Below are positions 1-11,139 of a stretch of 64,000 nt of DNA, piece after piece. Within the stretch, counting starts at the first letter, position 1; each line of letters begins with the position of its first letter. The stretch covers positions 3,224,001 to 3,288,000 of the forward strand of contig OZ176058.1 of NCBI GenBank assembly GCA_964247055.1, written 5' to 3'. A model generated the notes under the pieces. That model was not told the origin of the DNA. It saw only the letters and a list, made by a program, of their open reading frames with translations, and searched no databases. Made by a program: the position numbers and the translations under genes. This stretch comes from Paragordius varius. Taxonomy: Eukaryota; Nematomorpha.

Positions 1-60
1 ATTTATTATTAATACATACGATGAAAATCATTTAATTTAATTATTTAATAATTTTTTCAG

Positions 61-88
61 GGAATATCGAATTTTTAAAAGTTATCTT
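61..88 (+). CDS. possible short internal exon of the Asn/Gln-rich gene
   Basis: A polypyrimidine-rich acceptor (ttttttcag) ends at 60 and a donor-like GTAAAA starts at 89. Read with one leading base, the 28 nt give EYRIFKSYL and end in phase 0. This matches the phase-0 start of the next exon at 1688. The exon is very short and only splice sites and phase support it, so it is tentative. Upstream exons would lie before the window. Confidence 0.3.
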
Positions 89-258
89 GTAAAAAAATGT
101 TGTCTTTTAATTATTACATTTTGTCCGTATAATTTCAATTTTTACTGTTTTAACCTAGCATGTCACACGCATTAATAAATATTTGTGGTGATTTAACTAA
201 TCATTATGCTTGTAAAATATTTTTTTGCCATCAAATATTTTCATATTTTTAAATCCTA

Positions 259-510
259 TATATACCATTTAGAATTCAAATATTCACTCTAAAAATAAAT
301 TATATGTTTTCGGGCTATTATATATCATAATTAATATGAAATATATTCATATGGCTATAGTTTATTTTTTTTCGGTATTATATTATTTTAAACAAGTTTT
401 ATTTTTATAATATAAAAAAGCGGTAATTTTTAATTTTAAAAACACATTATTTATTTTAGGGTAAATTTGAATTGTTCAAGGGTGAATTTGAACTGTAAAT
501 GGTGTATATA
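259..510. mobile_element. MITE, TACCATTTAC family, copy 1
   Basis: Starts with TATACCATTTAGAATTC and ends with GAACTGTAAATGGTGTATA. The arms are inverted repeats, each built from the motif 'aattcaaattcaccct' or its complement. The middle shares ATATGAAATATATTCATATG-like sequence with other copies. It is non-coding. Confidence 0.7.
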
Positions 511-1054
511 ATTTATTTTTTTACACTTTATCTTATTTTTTGTGATATTACAGTAACGGGAACTAATATTGGTCCTGTTGGTTTTTTTTATTGGCTGAAA
601 TTGAAATATATTGGCAAACTATGAGATTTTTAATGGTTAATTATTAAATTATATAATAAAAGGAAAATCTTTCATAATTGGCATGTAAATTTTATTTTTT
701 TAACCAATTAAAATATCGAAATAGCCAAAAATATCTCTCTTTACTGTATATAAGCGTTTTTAGAAAAGTTAGTTAGGAAATTCAAAATTTGCAATTATTA
801 AATTTTTTCATTTTTATATTTTTACAAAAAATATTTATCCTAAAAATAAGTATATAAAAATAAATATTACTTTTACAATTATATTTTGGAACTGAATCGA
901 TAAAGTCTTAGATACAGTAACATATGGTAAAAAACAAAGTTTGGTTAAAATTAACCACACAAAGTTATGGTAAATGACAAGAAAAAAACTGTTAATTTAG
1001 CCATTTGTTGTTTTTTTACCATACTCTGCTGCTTCGTTGGTATTAATTTAACTT

Positions 1055-1590
1055 ACAGTAAATATGATATTATACGGACAAAACGTAAAAACTAAAATAG
1101 AAATAAACGACAATCATACTTTTTTAAACCGTAATTTTTTTCCATATATTCTATTTAATTACATTTGTAAAACATACCATTTACAATTCAAATTCACCCT
1201 TGAACAATTCAAAACCACCCTAAAAATAAATTATGTATTTTCGGGCAAAATAACTTATCATTAAGAAGAAATATATTCTTATGGCATAAATTATTATTTT
1301 TTCAGTATTATGTTAATTTTTATTGAAATTTTATTTTTTAAAAATATAAAAAAAAATTTAGGCAATTTTCAATCTTAAAAAACACAATATTTTTTAGGCT
1401 GAATTTGAATTGTAAGGTAATCTTGAATTGTTCAAGGGTGAATTTGAATTGTTCAAGAGTGAATTTGAATTAATGGTATATATTGTTGTATTACTAATTT
1501 ACATCTCTTATTCATACTTTACAATTTAAAATAATAATATGGTTGGTTGTCTTAAAGTTTTTACAATTTGTCCGTATATTTTCAATTTAG
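1055..1590. mobile_element. major-family MITE interrupted by another MITE
   Basis: The left arm begins ACAGTAAATATGATATTATA followed by cggacaaaacgt. The right arm carries ggttgtct and ttgtccgtat and ends near 1590. A TACCATTTAC-family element sits inside, so the outer element is older than the inner one. Confidence 0.65.
1173..1482. mobile_element. MITE, TACCATTTAC family, copy 2 (nested)
   Basis: Its ends are CATACCATTTACAATTC and GAATTAATGGTATATA. It lies inside the MITE at 1055-1590. The right arm shows two successive units of the 21-bp 'gaattgttcaagggtg' motif. Confidence 0.7.
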
Positions 1591-1687
1591 GCTATATGTT
1601 TGCTGTAATATTTTTAAACCATATTGTATGCGCTGTGCCTATATGCTTTTTGCTTCTTTACACCTTTTGATTGATTGATTTTTTTAG

Positions 1688-2605
1688 CTTCTGTGCCTGC
1701 TTGATATGTCTCATAAAAAATTTAACACTACAAACGCTTCTACTGTCCCTCCCCTGACCAATATTTCCTCTCCTTCGAAAAATTTTGAATCATCCGCTAT
1801 AAACACAGTTATAACTACTCATGTATCTATCAGTTTCAGTTCTAATAATCAATTTTCTGGTAAAAATGATCATCAGTTCTCTCTTTGTGATAATTTTTCC
1901 AACAATCCCGCGTATGGGAATAATGCGTGCATGCCTCCTACCTTACACCCCAACATTGTATCAAATACTCCTTTGTTTATTAGCAAAAACATCAACAGTT
2001 TGAAAAGAGAATCCGAAGAAGACAGCATTATTAAGGCGGCATTTAAAGATTCAAAAAAGGCCAAGCTTTCAACAACGCAAAAACCCAATACTTTGATGAT
2101 AAGAAAAAATGCTGCTGCATTATTTTCGACAAATGTGATTGAGGAAGAAACATTTTTAAAACGACGACCTCCTGTAATGGAAAAACAACCATCTCCTTCT
2201 GTTTCTGTTCAAGGACCCTTGGAACATTCATATTATCCTCAACGCTATCAAACAAGCAATAACATTTCTAATAACGCTAATATACCCATGTATATGAACA
2301 CGCCCAATGGACAATCTTACATGATATTACCCTTGTTGAATTCTAATAATCCCAACATAGTTTATCAAAATCATCATTTTGAGAATCAGAGAAATGTAGT
2401 TCAACAACAATATTTCAGTAATTCTACTGCTTGCATGGGTCAAGGTTTGAGCAGTTATAACCGAAATATTGGTGCCTTAAATAACGGTAAAAGTGACATA
2501 AATGATGCTGTACGGCTTAATACAAATTTAGCTTATTATGCTTCAGGGGGAGTTTGCTTTAATTTAGCTGCTACAGCTTCCATGCCTGTTCCGCCCCAAA
2601 ATCAA
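1688..2605 (+). CDS. large exon of an Asn/Gln/Ser-rich protein of unknown function
   Basis: The 918-nt exon is open from the acceptor (gattgatttttttag, ending 1687) to a donor GTATAA at 2606, in phase 0 at both ends. The first codons read LLCLLD before the first Met (1706). If translation continued past the donor it would stop at 2609-2611. The encoded about 306 residues are low in structure and rich in Asn, Ser, Gln, Pro and Tyr, with stretches such as SNNISNNANIPMYMNT. A basic, Lys-rich segment (KDSKKAKLS, then LKRRPP) could be a nuclear localisation signal. No catalytic or DNA-binding fold is visible, so this is probably the disordered C-terminal part of a larger regulatory protein. That role is inferred from composition only. 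The codon use is far less AT-extreme than in the surrounding introns. Confidence 0.8.
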
Positions 2606-2620
2606 GTATAATATAAATAT

Positions 2621-2906
2621 ACATACCATTTACAGTTCAAATTTCCCCCCTGAACAATTCAAATTTACCCTTGAACAATTCAAATTCATCACCCTAAAAT
2701 AAATAGATTATGTGTTTTTTGAGATTAAAAATTACCTTATGTTTAAAAAAAACGAAATTAAATAAACTATGCCAAACGATTATATATCTTTTTAATCATA
2801 AGTTATATTAGGTTGAAAACACATAATGTATTTTTAAGGTGGTTTTGAATTGTTCAAGGGAGAATTTTGATTGTTCGAGGGTGAATTTGAATTGTAAATG
2901 GTATAT
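2621..2906. mobile_element. MITE, TACCATTTAC family, copy 3
   Basis: Begins ACATACCATTTACAGTTC only about 15 bp after the exon donor and ends GAATTGTAAATGGTATAT. Inverted arms of 'aattcaaatttaccctt' type enclose an AT-rich middle with a TTTTTAATCATAAGTTATA core. Confidence 0.7.
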
Positions 2907-2943
2907 TATGTATGTGCTTTTTAAAATTACTGTATGAATTAGT

Positions 2944-3236
2944 ACAGGAAAAAACAAAATACCATGGACAAAACGTTAAAGTATAAAGACAAATATTTTT
3001 TTTCAAAAGACAACCATACTTTTTAAAACCTTAATTTTTGCTATATAAAATATTTAATTACAATCGTAAACTACATAATTGATTGTGCTACCAATTTACA
3101 TTTCTATTTTATATTTTGCAGTTTATAACAATCAGTTAATCTAAAAAAATGATGATTCAAAAAATATGGTTGTCTTAGAATAAAATATTGTCTTTATTTT
3201 TTACGTTTTGTCCGTATAATTTCAATTTTTACTGTA
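2944..3236. mobile_element. major-family MITE (CAGTAAAAATTG ends)
   Basis: The right end is canonical: ttacgttttgtccgtataat, then ttcaatttttactgta. The left end has drifted (acagg...atggacaaaacgtt). The inner arms carry agacaaccatactttttaaa and its complement. The full family is a hairpin-like element of about 270-300 bp with inverted arms of about 80 bp, usually between TA dinucleotides. This suggests mobilisation by a Tc1/mariner-type transposase. Confidence 0.75.
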
Positions 3237-3429
3237 TAAATTGCTAGTATTTTTCTTTAATTATTGCCTGGTGACATATATACATAAGGTGACCAGATTT
3301 TTTAAAGGAAAAAGCGGGACAAATCTGAGGGGGGGTCATTGGGGCGTACAACCGAAAATTTTTATACAAAAAATTTATTGTAATAATTATTTATTTTTAA
3401 CACAATTAGATTTTAATTATAAAAAAATT

Positions 3430-4235
3430 TGTACCCCACAGGTTGTTTGTACCTTATTCAATAAATTTACATCTGCACGAACAAAGGGTGAAGTGATTGT
3501 AATATCCTAGAAAAAAATAATAAAGATGAAATCATCACAAAGTGCGCTGGGTGATGCAAGAAGCGGCACAAAAAATATTTTTAACAATTTAGCGAATAAT
3601 CTTAATCAAAAATTATTGGCAGATACACAACGCTATTCAAACAGCTACTGATTTGTTACCCCTGGATGTGGAAAATATAGATGTTAAAATGCTTGGATAT
3701 TGCAGAACTGTTGGTTAACTCTTTTGCCAGCAATTGAATATTTATAAAAATGTGATCTCCTAGAATCCTAATGTTTATCACAGGACAAAGGTCAAAATTC
3801 CAAGTCAAAAAAGGTTAGAAAATAATTTTATACCATTACTTAATCGCAATATCATAAAGCATCTATCAATGAATAGCCATAAAAATGTTTTATACAAACA
3901 GAAACGATTATTTGGAAGACAAAACGGTGCACAATGACACTTTTTTATGAAGTCTCATTATTAAAAATATATTGAATGAAAGCTTATATAATAAACAACA
4001 GAAAAAAATACGTAGGATAGGTTAAAATAATCATTTTTTAAAAAAATTATGTTCCATACAATAATATTTTAATTGTAGAATTTGCATTATCTTTACCTGA
4101 ACCACTGCTATTGAACGCGTTTTTCCACAGTAAATTAAGTAAGGACACGGAATCAAATTAAAATGGTAAAAAGCCATTTTATGTGTTTAAATATAATTTG
4201 ACAAATTATGAAGACTTATACAATATTTTAGGTAA
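3430..4235 (+). pseudogene. hAT transposase fragment, + strand
   Basis: The reading TLFNKFTSARTKGEVIV (about 3450-3505) matches TLFNKKFTCARTKAEAIV on the minus-strand copy. Further on, about 4075-4110 reads VEFALSLPEP, matching the EFALSLPGT start of the hAT dimerisation domain. Frameshifts and stops separate these blocks, and the central part is largely deleted, so this is a dead copy. Confidence 0.7.
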
Positions 4236-4272
4236 TTTTGTTTTTTAACACAAAAACTTTAAAGAAAATATT

Positions 4273-6079
4273 TTATTCTTTGGTATATTTTTTGTTTGAG
4301 TGAATGCGTTTTAGCAGATTGTCATCCTTTTTTAAAATATTGTAGAAGTCTTCACAAGAATTTGTCAAATTATATTTGACAGATAAAACGGCCTTCAAAG
4401 TTTCAACATTTAAATTTGATTTTTCCGATGTCCACACCTGATTTACTGTGGGAAAAACGCGCTCAGTAGCAGCGTTGGTTCCAGGTAAAGATAGTGCGAA
4501 TTCCACAATTTCTAAAAATTATTGTATGTAATATAGTTGGCTTCAAAATGATGAAATATTTCCAACCATTTCTTTTCTACTGTATAATTTTCTTTTGTCC
4601 ATAATTTAAGTTTTTCATTATTAATATATCTTTTAACTAATGATACTTCAGAAAAAGGATTTCTGAAAGATTACTTTTTGAGAATTTTTTAGGAACAGAT
4701 AAAATGATTTTTGAACATCGCACCAATTAAATATTGATTTTAATGTTATCCAATGAAAATGATCAATTTCATTGAATTGCGTCTTCCAGTCTTCCAAATA
4801 ATCTTTACAGTTTGTATAAAACATTTTTATATGGTACAGGATATCTTGGCGATTTATTAAGCCTTGTTTTTCTAAATTATTTATTGTATTGCGGATGGTT
4901 AATGGAATAAAATTATTTTCTAACCGTTCTTGACATTGGAATTTCAGGTTAACTTCATTGGCTAGTTCGACTGCCGAAATTTTGTCACCTTCAATAAATT
5001 TAATAACATTTTGAAAGAGAGAAGCTTGATTATGTAAATTCTAACCATATTTTTGAAGAATCACTTTCAAAAAAAATTCTTAAAGTTGTAGGACATTTGT
5101 CCTGTAATAAAAAAATTTTTTAAAGGATCATACATTTTTAAAATTCTTTCGATAGCTGGCATAAAAGCTAACCAACGAGTTTTACTATATACAAGCATTA
5201 TTTGATATTGAACTTCTGCAAGAATTCTTTAAGCGTTTTAACACGTACCGTGTATATATAAAAATAGGAATATATTTTAACAACTAAATTTCCACATCTA
5301 AGGATAACAAATCAGCAGCTATTTGAATAGCGGTATTATATGCGCTGCAGACCCAACGCCAATAATGTTTTAATTAAGATTATCTCTTAATTTATAAAAA
5401 ATATTTTTTGTTCCTCTCCTTGCTTTTCCACCAAAGTTCGTATTGGTGTTGTCAGCGCAATATGCGATAATTTTGTCTTTTAAATTATTTTTTTCTAGAA
5501 TATGCATTATTGAAGTAAATAATATTTCAGAATTTTCACCGTAGGGAAATTAAATCTAAAATTTCAATTTTTACTCCGGTTTCTGAATCAATATATCTTA
5601 TCAAAGTAAGAAATAATGTTATTTTATGGTGATTTGATGCATCGGAGTATAGGAAAAGAAATTAATTTTTAGCAAATCTTTTTGTATTTCAGAAAAAGCA
5701 TGTGGCGAAAAAACATTGCACACAATGGCTTCAGCCTTTGTACGGGCACATGTAAATTTTTTATTAAATAACGTGCGACTAACCTGTGAGGTACAATCCA
5801 TTGAACGAAATGAATGGCAATGATTTAAGGCATGAAATGAAAACACACCCTCAGCAAGTGCTAAATTCTTTTCTTCCTCTTCAAAAGCAGTTTCCGCAAA
5901 AAATCGCTCATCTTGTGAGATGATGCCGTTATAGTTAAACATTTTTGATGTTTCTGTATATCAATATGCTTTGTAATGTCATGTTTGCCGCCATGTGCCA
6001 GGGTGAATTCCCCATCGCATATAAGACATTTAACAGACAATTCATTCTCCATTTTTTTAATGAAAGGAAAATCTTTCAT
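4273..6079 (-). pseudogene. hAT transposase (ZBED-like), broken
   Basis: Read from 6079 downward. An N-terminal BED-type zinc finger comes first (CLICDGEF then KHDITKHIDIQKH, giving C-x2-C...H-x4-H). It is followed by a transposase core segment in another frame (5619-5942: SQVSRTLFNKKFTCARTKAE). The C-terminal hAT dimerisation domain is at 4273-4506 (EFALSLPGTNAATERVF, NLNVETLKAVLSVKYNL). The middle (about 4510-5600) is recognisably collinear but full of stops and frameshifts. The family normally encodes one protein of about 550-650 aa, and no single frame does so here. Confidence 0.8.
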
Positions 6080-7484
6080 TAATTCATCATTGAATTTACA
6101 GCCTCTTTTTGTAATATTTATAAACTCCTATTAGTATATAAATGTCATATTACCTTAATTTTCTGGAAAAAGCGTGTAAGATATCGATTTGTAGTATTAA
6201 TTTGAATTTTTTATAATGTTGGCAAGTATTAAAACTAAATATTAATATAATAAATGTTATATAATCTTAGTTTTCTGGAAAAAGCGTGTAAGGTATCGAT
6301 TTGTCATTTTATCTAGTAACTTGGCTTTTTGATATTAATGACATAGTAGCAGGAAGGAAAGTGTATAATCATATGATATAAATTCGAAAAAAATAAATAT
6401 TTTTAATTTAAAAATAAAAATTTTTAATTTAAAATAATAAAATTTATTTGTATTAAAAAAAATATTATTTGTATTAAAAAAAATTTTTTTTATATAATCA
6501 TGAAAAAGCGGGACATTTTATAAACGTAGCGGGAGGCGGGGCAAAGTGTGAAAAAGCGGGACTGTCCCGCCTAAAGCGGGACGTCTGGTCACCTTATATA
6601 TACAGCAGAAAGAATTTTTATTGGCTTATAGTTATTTTTTTGTTTTTTACTTTATTAACTGATAATGCTCTTCTGTCTATATGCTATCAACATATTAAAA
6701 GGATACGCCATATCTCTTGAACTGAGATTTTATACAAATCATAATTATATGATTAACTATTTACAAATTTAATATATCCTCTCCTAAAATAATAATAAAC
6801 CATTTTTGAATTATCCTTTAATTATCCATGATTTTCCCTTTTTGCCCGATTTTGATTTTCTTTCAATATTTCAAAAACTAGGTCGTCCACAAATTATAAT
6901 TTTTGCGGAAAATAAATTTGCTGATCATAAGTTATCTCATGAAAAAAAATTTATTTTTATTAAAAATTTTGTGCGCACAGTCTATATAGTGTTTAGATAT
7001 AATTTATTTAAAAAACATAAGCTAGAATGCATATGAAATATATAAATTTTAATTTTTGACTTCTATTAAAAGGTCTTAAACCAAAAAAATAAAATCAATT
7101 TAAACGAAAAAAGATGTCTTAATAAATAAGGTGGGTTATTTTTGTAGGTTTTAAGCATTTATTTGTATTTCAAAATTTTTCTTAAAGAAAATTTTAAGGA
7201 ATAGCAATTATACCCAAATTCATTCTTATGTTTTTGGAAATCAACTTATATTTTTAAATATTTTTGAACTGTTTTAAATTAATGAATTTTTTTATAAAAT
7301 GTAATAAACTAAAGAAATTAACCTCAAAAATGAGTTATAAAAATACATATAATTTATTTTTAGGGTCTAAGACTGTAAAAACTAATCCTATTCTTACAAT
7401 TTTGCTAATTTATTGCTGAAATTCGAAGAGATTAATTAGAAAATTGGATTAAGAATATTAATTTTACTTGGATTTTGTAAAATT

Positions 7485-7680
7485 TTATATTTGTAATTTC
7501 TCTAAATTTGTCAATAGAAATTTGAAATGAATAAGGGTAGGTTTAAAATGTTCGAGAGTGAATTTAAATATAAAGGTAAATTTGAAATAGTAAATAGTTA
7601 ATTTGAAATGAATAAGGGTAAATTTAAAATAATCAATAGTTGTATTGAAATGTTTAAGGGTCAATCTGAATAGTATTATG
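7485..7680. repeat. degenerate array of the 'aatttgaaat...aagggtaaat' motif
   Basis: Repeated 'gaaatgaataagggta' and 'aatttaaaat' units at roughly 40-60 bp spacing. They resemble the arm motif of the TACCATTTAC MITEs and may be an old, rearranged copy. The open frame on the minus strand here is a repeat artefact. Confidence 0.5.
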
Positions 7681-7725
7681 CACATCTATACTAGCTTATT
7701 CACATATTTATAATAAATTTGTAAT

Positions 7726-8192
7726 ACAGTTGCGTGTGTTGTTTAATAAATTTTGTCCATAATTTAATAAACTACTTAATATTGTAAAAGATAGGAAAAA
7801 ATTGTTTAATTTCAGCATTTTGTTGTTTATTTCCATACACTATTGTGTTGGCAATTGACCTACTAGACAGTAGCGTATGGCATAAAACATTATTAGTCCA
7901 TAAAAGAATAAAAAAATGTTGTTTTTTTAAAAAAACAAGGGGATATTATAGATGTGTGTATACACAACTAGTAGGCTTGTTTTTTTAAAAAAACCTTTTT
8001 TTATTCTATTATGGACTAATAGTGTTTTATACCATACGCCACTGTATAGTAAGTCAATTGGCAACACAGTAGTGTATGGAAATAAACAACATAAAGTTGT
8101 AATTAAACACTTTTTTCCTTATCTCTCACAATAAATATTACGTAGTTTATTTAATTACGGACGAAATTTGTTTTATGACACACGCGACTGTA
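7726..8192. mobile_element. nested palindromic MITEs (two families)
   Basis: The outer element has ends ACAGTTGCGTGTG and CACACGCGACTGTA and long inverted arms (ttggcaattgacctacta against tagtaagtcaattggcaa). The inner element, 7867-8046, has ends ACAGTAGCGTATGGCATAA and ATACCATACGCCACTGT and inserted near the centre of the outer one. Nearly the whole 467 bp can fold on itself. Confidence 0.75.
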
Positions 8193-8243
8193 TTACATTT
8201 TTTGTAGGCTAAAAAAATTTATTTTTACTTTTTTTAATCATAG

Positions 8244-8417
8244 AATAATTTGTCTTTACCTCACCAGTCACCAATGTATCGAATTGATCAACAAAAAATG
8301 CAATACAATAATAACATTAACATCAATAAAAATCCTATACCTGTAATATTGTCAGGGTCAACAAATGAACAAATGATGACATACATGTCAAATGGGAATG
8401 GTTTAATAACTCATATG
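8244..8417 (+). CDS. penultimate exon of the Asn/Gln-rich gene
   Basis: The acceptor tttttaatcatag ends at 8243 and the donor GTAAAT starts at 8418. The 174 nt are open in phase 0 at both borders, so they join the exon at 1688-2605 and the exon at 9045 without shifting frame. The 58 residues are Asn- and Met-rich, containing QYNNNININKNP and MMTYMSNGNGLITHM. No Met start is needed because the exon is internal. Confidence 0.75.
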
Positions 8418-9044
8418 GTAAATTTTTTAAAAAATTTTGCAGTAAAAATTGAAATTTTGCAGAAAGTTTTTAAACTGTAATTAGTAGATCTTAAATTAAA
8501 ATTACAGTAGCGTATGGTATAAAACAACATTAGTCCATAAAAGAATAAAAAAATTAATTTACTGTAGGATTTTACATTTTTTTGTATATTTTCAATTGTT
8601 CTACAAATTTAAAACCTTCAAACTTATATTTATGTTTTAATCTCTCCTAAACTGAAAAACCGAAATTTTTCTGACATTTATTAATCATTTACATTAAAAA
8701 TTAGAATTATACGTACAAAATGAAAACTAAAAGGCAAATATTATTTTTCAAAAGACAACCATATCTTTCAAATCTTGATATTTTAGAGATAACTTATCGA
8801 CGTGTGTTGCGAATGATTAATTCCCATAATTTTATATTTTGCAATTGTAATAATATAGTTAGAAAATGTTAAGGTTTAAAAAAGTATGGTTCTTTTTTAA
8901 AACGAATGATTTGTTTTACATTTTCTAAAATAATTTTTGCTCTCATATTAGTTCATCTTTTTTTAGCACTTTTTAAATTTTGAGGTTTATTTATATATTT
9001 TATAACTCTTTTGAAATAAATAATTTTAAATTTATGATTTTTAG
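8418..9044. other. intron with decayed MITE pieces
   Basis: It contains a half copy of the ACAGTAGCGTATGG element (8502-8570) and a degenerate major-family MITE (about 8690-8935, with agacaaccata and gtatggtt inner arms). No coding signal was seen. Confidence 0.55.
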
Positions 9045-9080
9045 ATTACACCCGGTATGATTAATGCATTCCAACCTTAA
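9045..9080 (+). CDS. terminal exon of the Asn/Gln-rich gene
   Basis: The acceptor atgatttttag ends at 9044. The exon reads ITPGMINAFQP and then TAA (9078-9080) in phase 0, following naturally from GLITHM of the previous exon. It is short, so the evidence is phase, splice site and composition (Pro, Met, Asn). The protein in this window would total about 375 aa from exon 1688 onward. Confidence 0.55.
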   Translation: MTPGMINAFQP

Positions 9081-10561
9081 AAAATATTTCGCAAGCTTTT
9101 CCCTCCCCTATACGCAGTATTTCAACTGACATTCAAAATTACGAATTTAACGGATTTTTTGAAAATATCAAACTTTTGGAAATTTTTAAAAAGAAATATA
9201 AACCGAATTTCATGTGATATAATATGGAATGATTAACATTTTTGGTAGACTTGAATATGCCCTAAAAAATATTTCAGAATTCAAACATTCCCGAAATCCA
9301 CAGCAATTTATAATTTGATTAGTGTATTATTCAATTTTTATCAATTTCAACCTTTATTTTAACTTTGATGAAAAAAAATAATTTTAAAATTATTTGTCAT
9401 ATTTTTATAATTATGTGTGTGTCTTTCCTAACCAGATTAAGACCACAAACATATTTTTATTTTTTTCAAGAAAATCGACCTAGTCATTTCTTATATGTAA
9501 TATTTGAAATAATTAATTTTAAAGTGCATATATACTTCAAATATCATATATTTTTATCAATTATTTTTACAATAAAATTATTTCCTAATAATGTTCCGGT
9601 CTGTTAGTAATTTGTCAATTTTATGTAATATTCTGAATCAAAATATTGATATTTTATACCATTAAATTAAATATTTAAATTAAGTTTAAACATAAAACCT
9701 TATATTTAAATCTGTTTTTTTATAAACATATTGGAAGTAACAAATAAAAAAAATAATATCAACAAACTTATATTTCCAATTTTAATTTTTTTATAAAAAA
9801 ATATTCTTTTATTTTTAGTTTTGTCCTAATTTCATTTATTTGTAAATATTTATCCCCATATATATATATATATATTATATATATATATATATTGCATATT
9901 ACATGTATGTCCTTCCATATTTAAATACATTGTAATCAAATTTTAATTTTACATTTATAAAGTATTATATATTACATTTAATGTTAATCATTCACAAATA
10001 TGAAATTATATTATATATATATATACCTGTTTGACAACAATTATATGTTTTGTAATTTTATATTTTTTTATTTAATATCATCAATATCATGAAACCCAGT
10101 GAATCCACTCTTAAAATATAAATAAATATCCTTATGTATCATATAGTTTTTGTTTTACCAGCTAACTAAAATTTAAATAATGTTAAAAATCATTATATTG
10201 GTTTAAAAATTTCGGATTAAAAGGTTACATAAAACATTTTGAATACAGTAAAAATGGTCTTTATAAATTGTTTTTTTACAAAATTTCACCCAAATTATAA
10301 GGTAACCGAACGTTTAAATTATATAAAAAAGTATTTTTATAATTACTTAAAGCGTTTACCGTTTCCACTATGCCTCAAAATAGTATGAAAATCTTTGAAA
10401 AAAGTTGTAAACTTTATTATTTTTAGTTGAATTCAAAATTTAGTATATATTCAAAATTTTATCGCGCAGTCTCGTCATAATTGCGTTTATTTTAAGAAAA
10501 CTAACCCGAAGAGAACAATTATGGAACCCCTATAATTTATAAAGCTATTGGTTTACTTTTT
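9081..10561. other. AT-rich intergenic interval without gene
   Basis: Likely contains the 3' UTR of the preceding gene. An AT microsatellite occurs at about 9858-9893, with a shorter one near 10010-10024. No other element was recognised. Confidence 0.5.
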
Positions 10562-11139
10562 ACAGTAAAAATTGAAATTATACGGACAAAACGTTAAAAT
10601 ATATAGGCTGGCAATTATAACAACCATAGTTTTCAAAACCTTAATTTTTCTTATACAACTTATTTAGTTACAATTAAAATATAGAATTGATTGTGTTAGC
10701 ATTATATTTCTCTATTTCACACTTTTTATCATTCTGTTTTAGTGTCCAACTTTCGGTAGCATAAGTTACTACCGGTAAAACCATGGAGATTGCAGCATTT
10801 GAAATGTGGGGTTGCAGGAGATTGTTGAATATTTGATGGTTTTACAAGGTTAGGAATGAAACAATATGAGAAAAATTTAATATTTAGAGTCACTTGATGG
10901 AAGTTATAATAAAAAGAAAGTTCACGTACATTGGTCACATTTTAAGATATACATCGGATACTGTAAAGGAATATAGTAGATGTATAAAGGAATTGAAAGA
11001 GATAGTATGGGGAAGAGATAATTGAAGAGAACTCGTAATTAATTTTAATATAAATCTAGATTTAAAAAGTATGTTTGACTTTTAGAATATTTGTCTTTAT
11101 ATTTTCACGTTTTGTCCGTAAAATTCAGTTTTTACTGTA
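10562..11139. mobile_element. major-family MITE carrying a retrotransposon fragment
   Basis: The left arm is near-canonical (acagtaaaaattgaaattat, then acggacaaaacgtt). The right arm is tttgtctttatattttcacg, then ttttgtccgtaaaattcag...actgta. The element is about 578 bp, twice the family norm. The extra internal DNA (10741-11033) encodes part of a reverse-transcriptase C-terminus. Confidence 0.8.
10741..11033 (+). pseudogene. fragment of non-LTR retrotransposon ORF2 C-terminus
   Basis: One frame with several stops reads EIAAFEMWGCRRLLNI and later KFTYIGHILRYTSDTV. These correspond to INSFQMWCFRKILGIS and KYLGHILRSDSLEKS in the intact retrotransposon at 45779-47175, in the same order and spacing. 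It is a dead fragment lying wholly within a MITE. Confidence 0.75.

Larger units (their letters stand above)
89..1687. other. intron/upstream interval filled with MITEs
   Basis: No coding exon was recognised here. The interval holds one arm of the major MITE family (98-149), a MITE with TACCATTTAC ends (259-510), a short inverted repeat around 912-1046 (ends like acagtaacatatggtaaa and ttttaccatactctgctg), and a nested pair of MITEs (1055-1590). Confidence 0.6.
3285..6596. mobile_element. hAT-superfamily DNA transposon with internal inverted duplication
   Basis: The terminal inverted repeats start TAAGGTGACCAGA and end GTCTGGTCACCTTA. A perfect 8-bp duplication, TATATACA, sits on both sides (3277-3284 and 6597-6604), as expected for hAT. 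Inside are two decayed transposase copies facing tail to tail: a partial one on + (about 3420-4235) and a longer one on minus (about 4273-6079). GC-rich sub-terminal blocks with repeated 'aaaaagcggga' occur at both ends. The exact duplication implies a fairly recent insertion, although the transposase itself is broken. Confidence 0.9.
2606..8243. other. 5.6-kb intron containing a hAT transposon and MITEs
   Basis: It joins the phase-0 exons at 1688-2605 and 8244-8417. Most of it is explained by mobile elements at 2621-2906, 2944-3236, 3285-6596 and 7726-8192. A degenerate repeat field lies at 7485-7680. In 6605-7484 no coding, RNA or clear repeat signal was seen. Confidence 0.65.
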
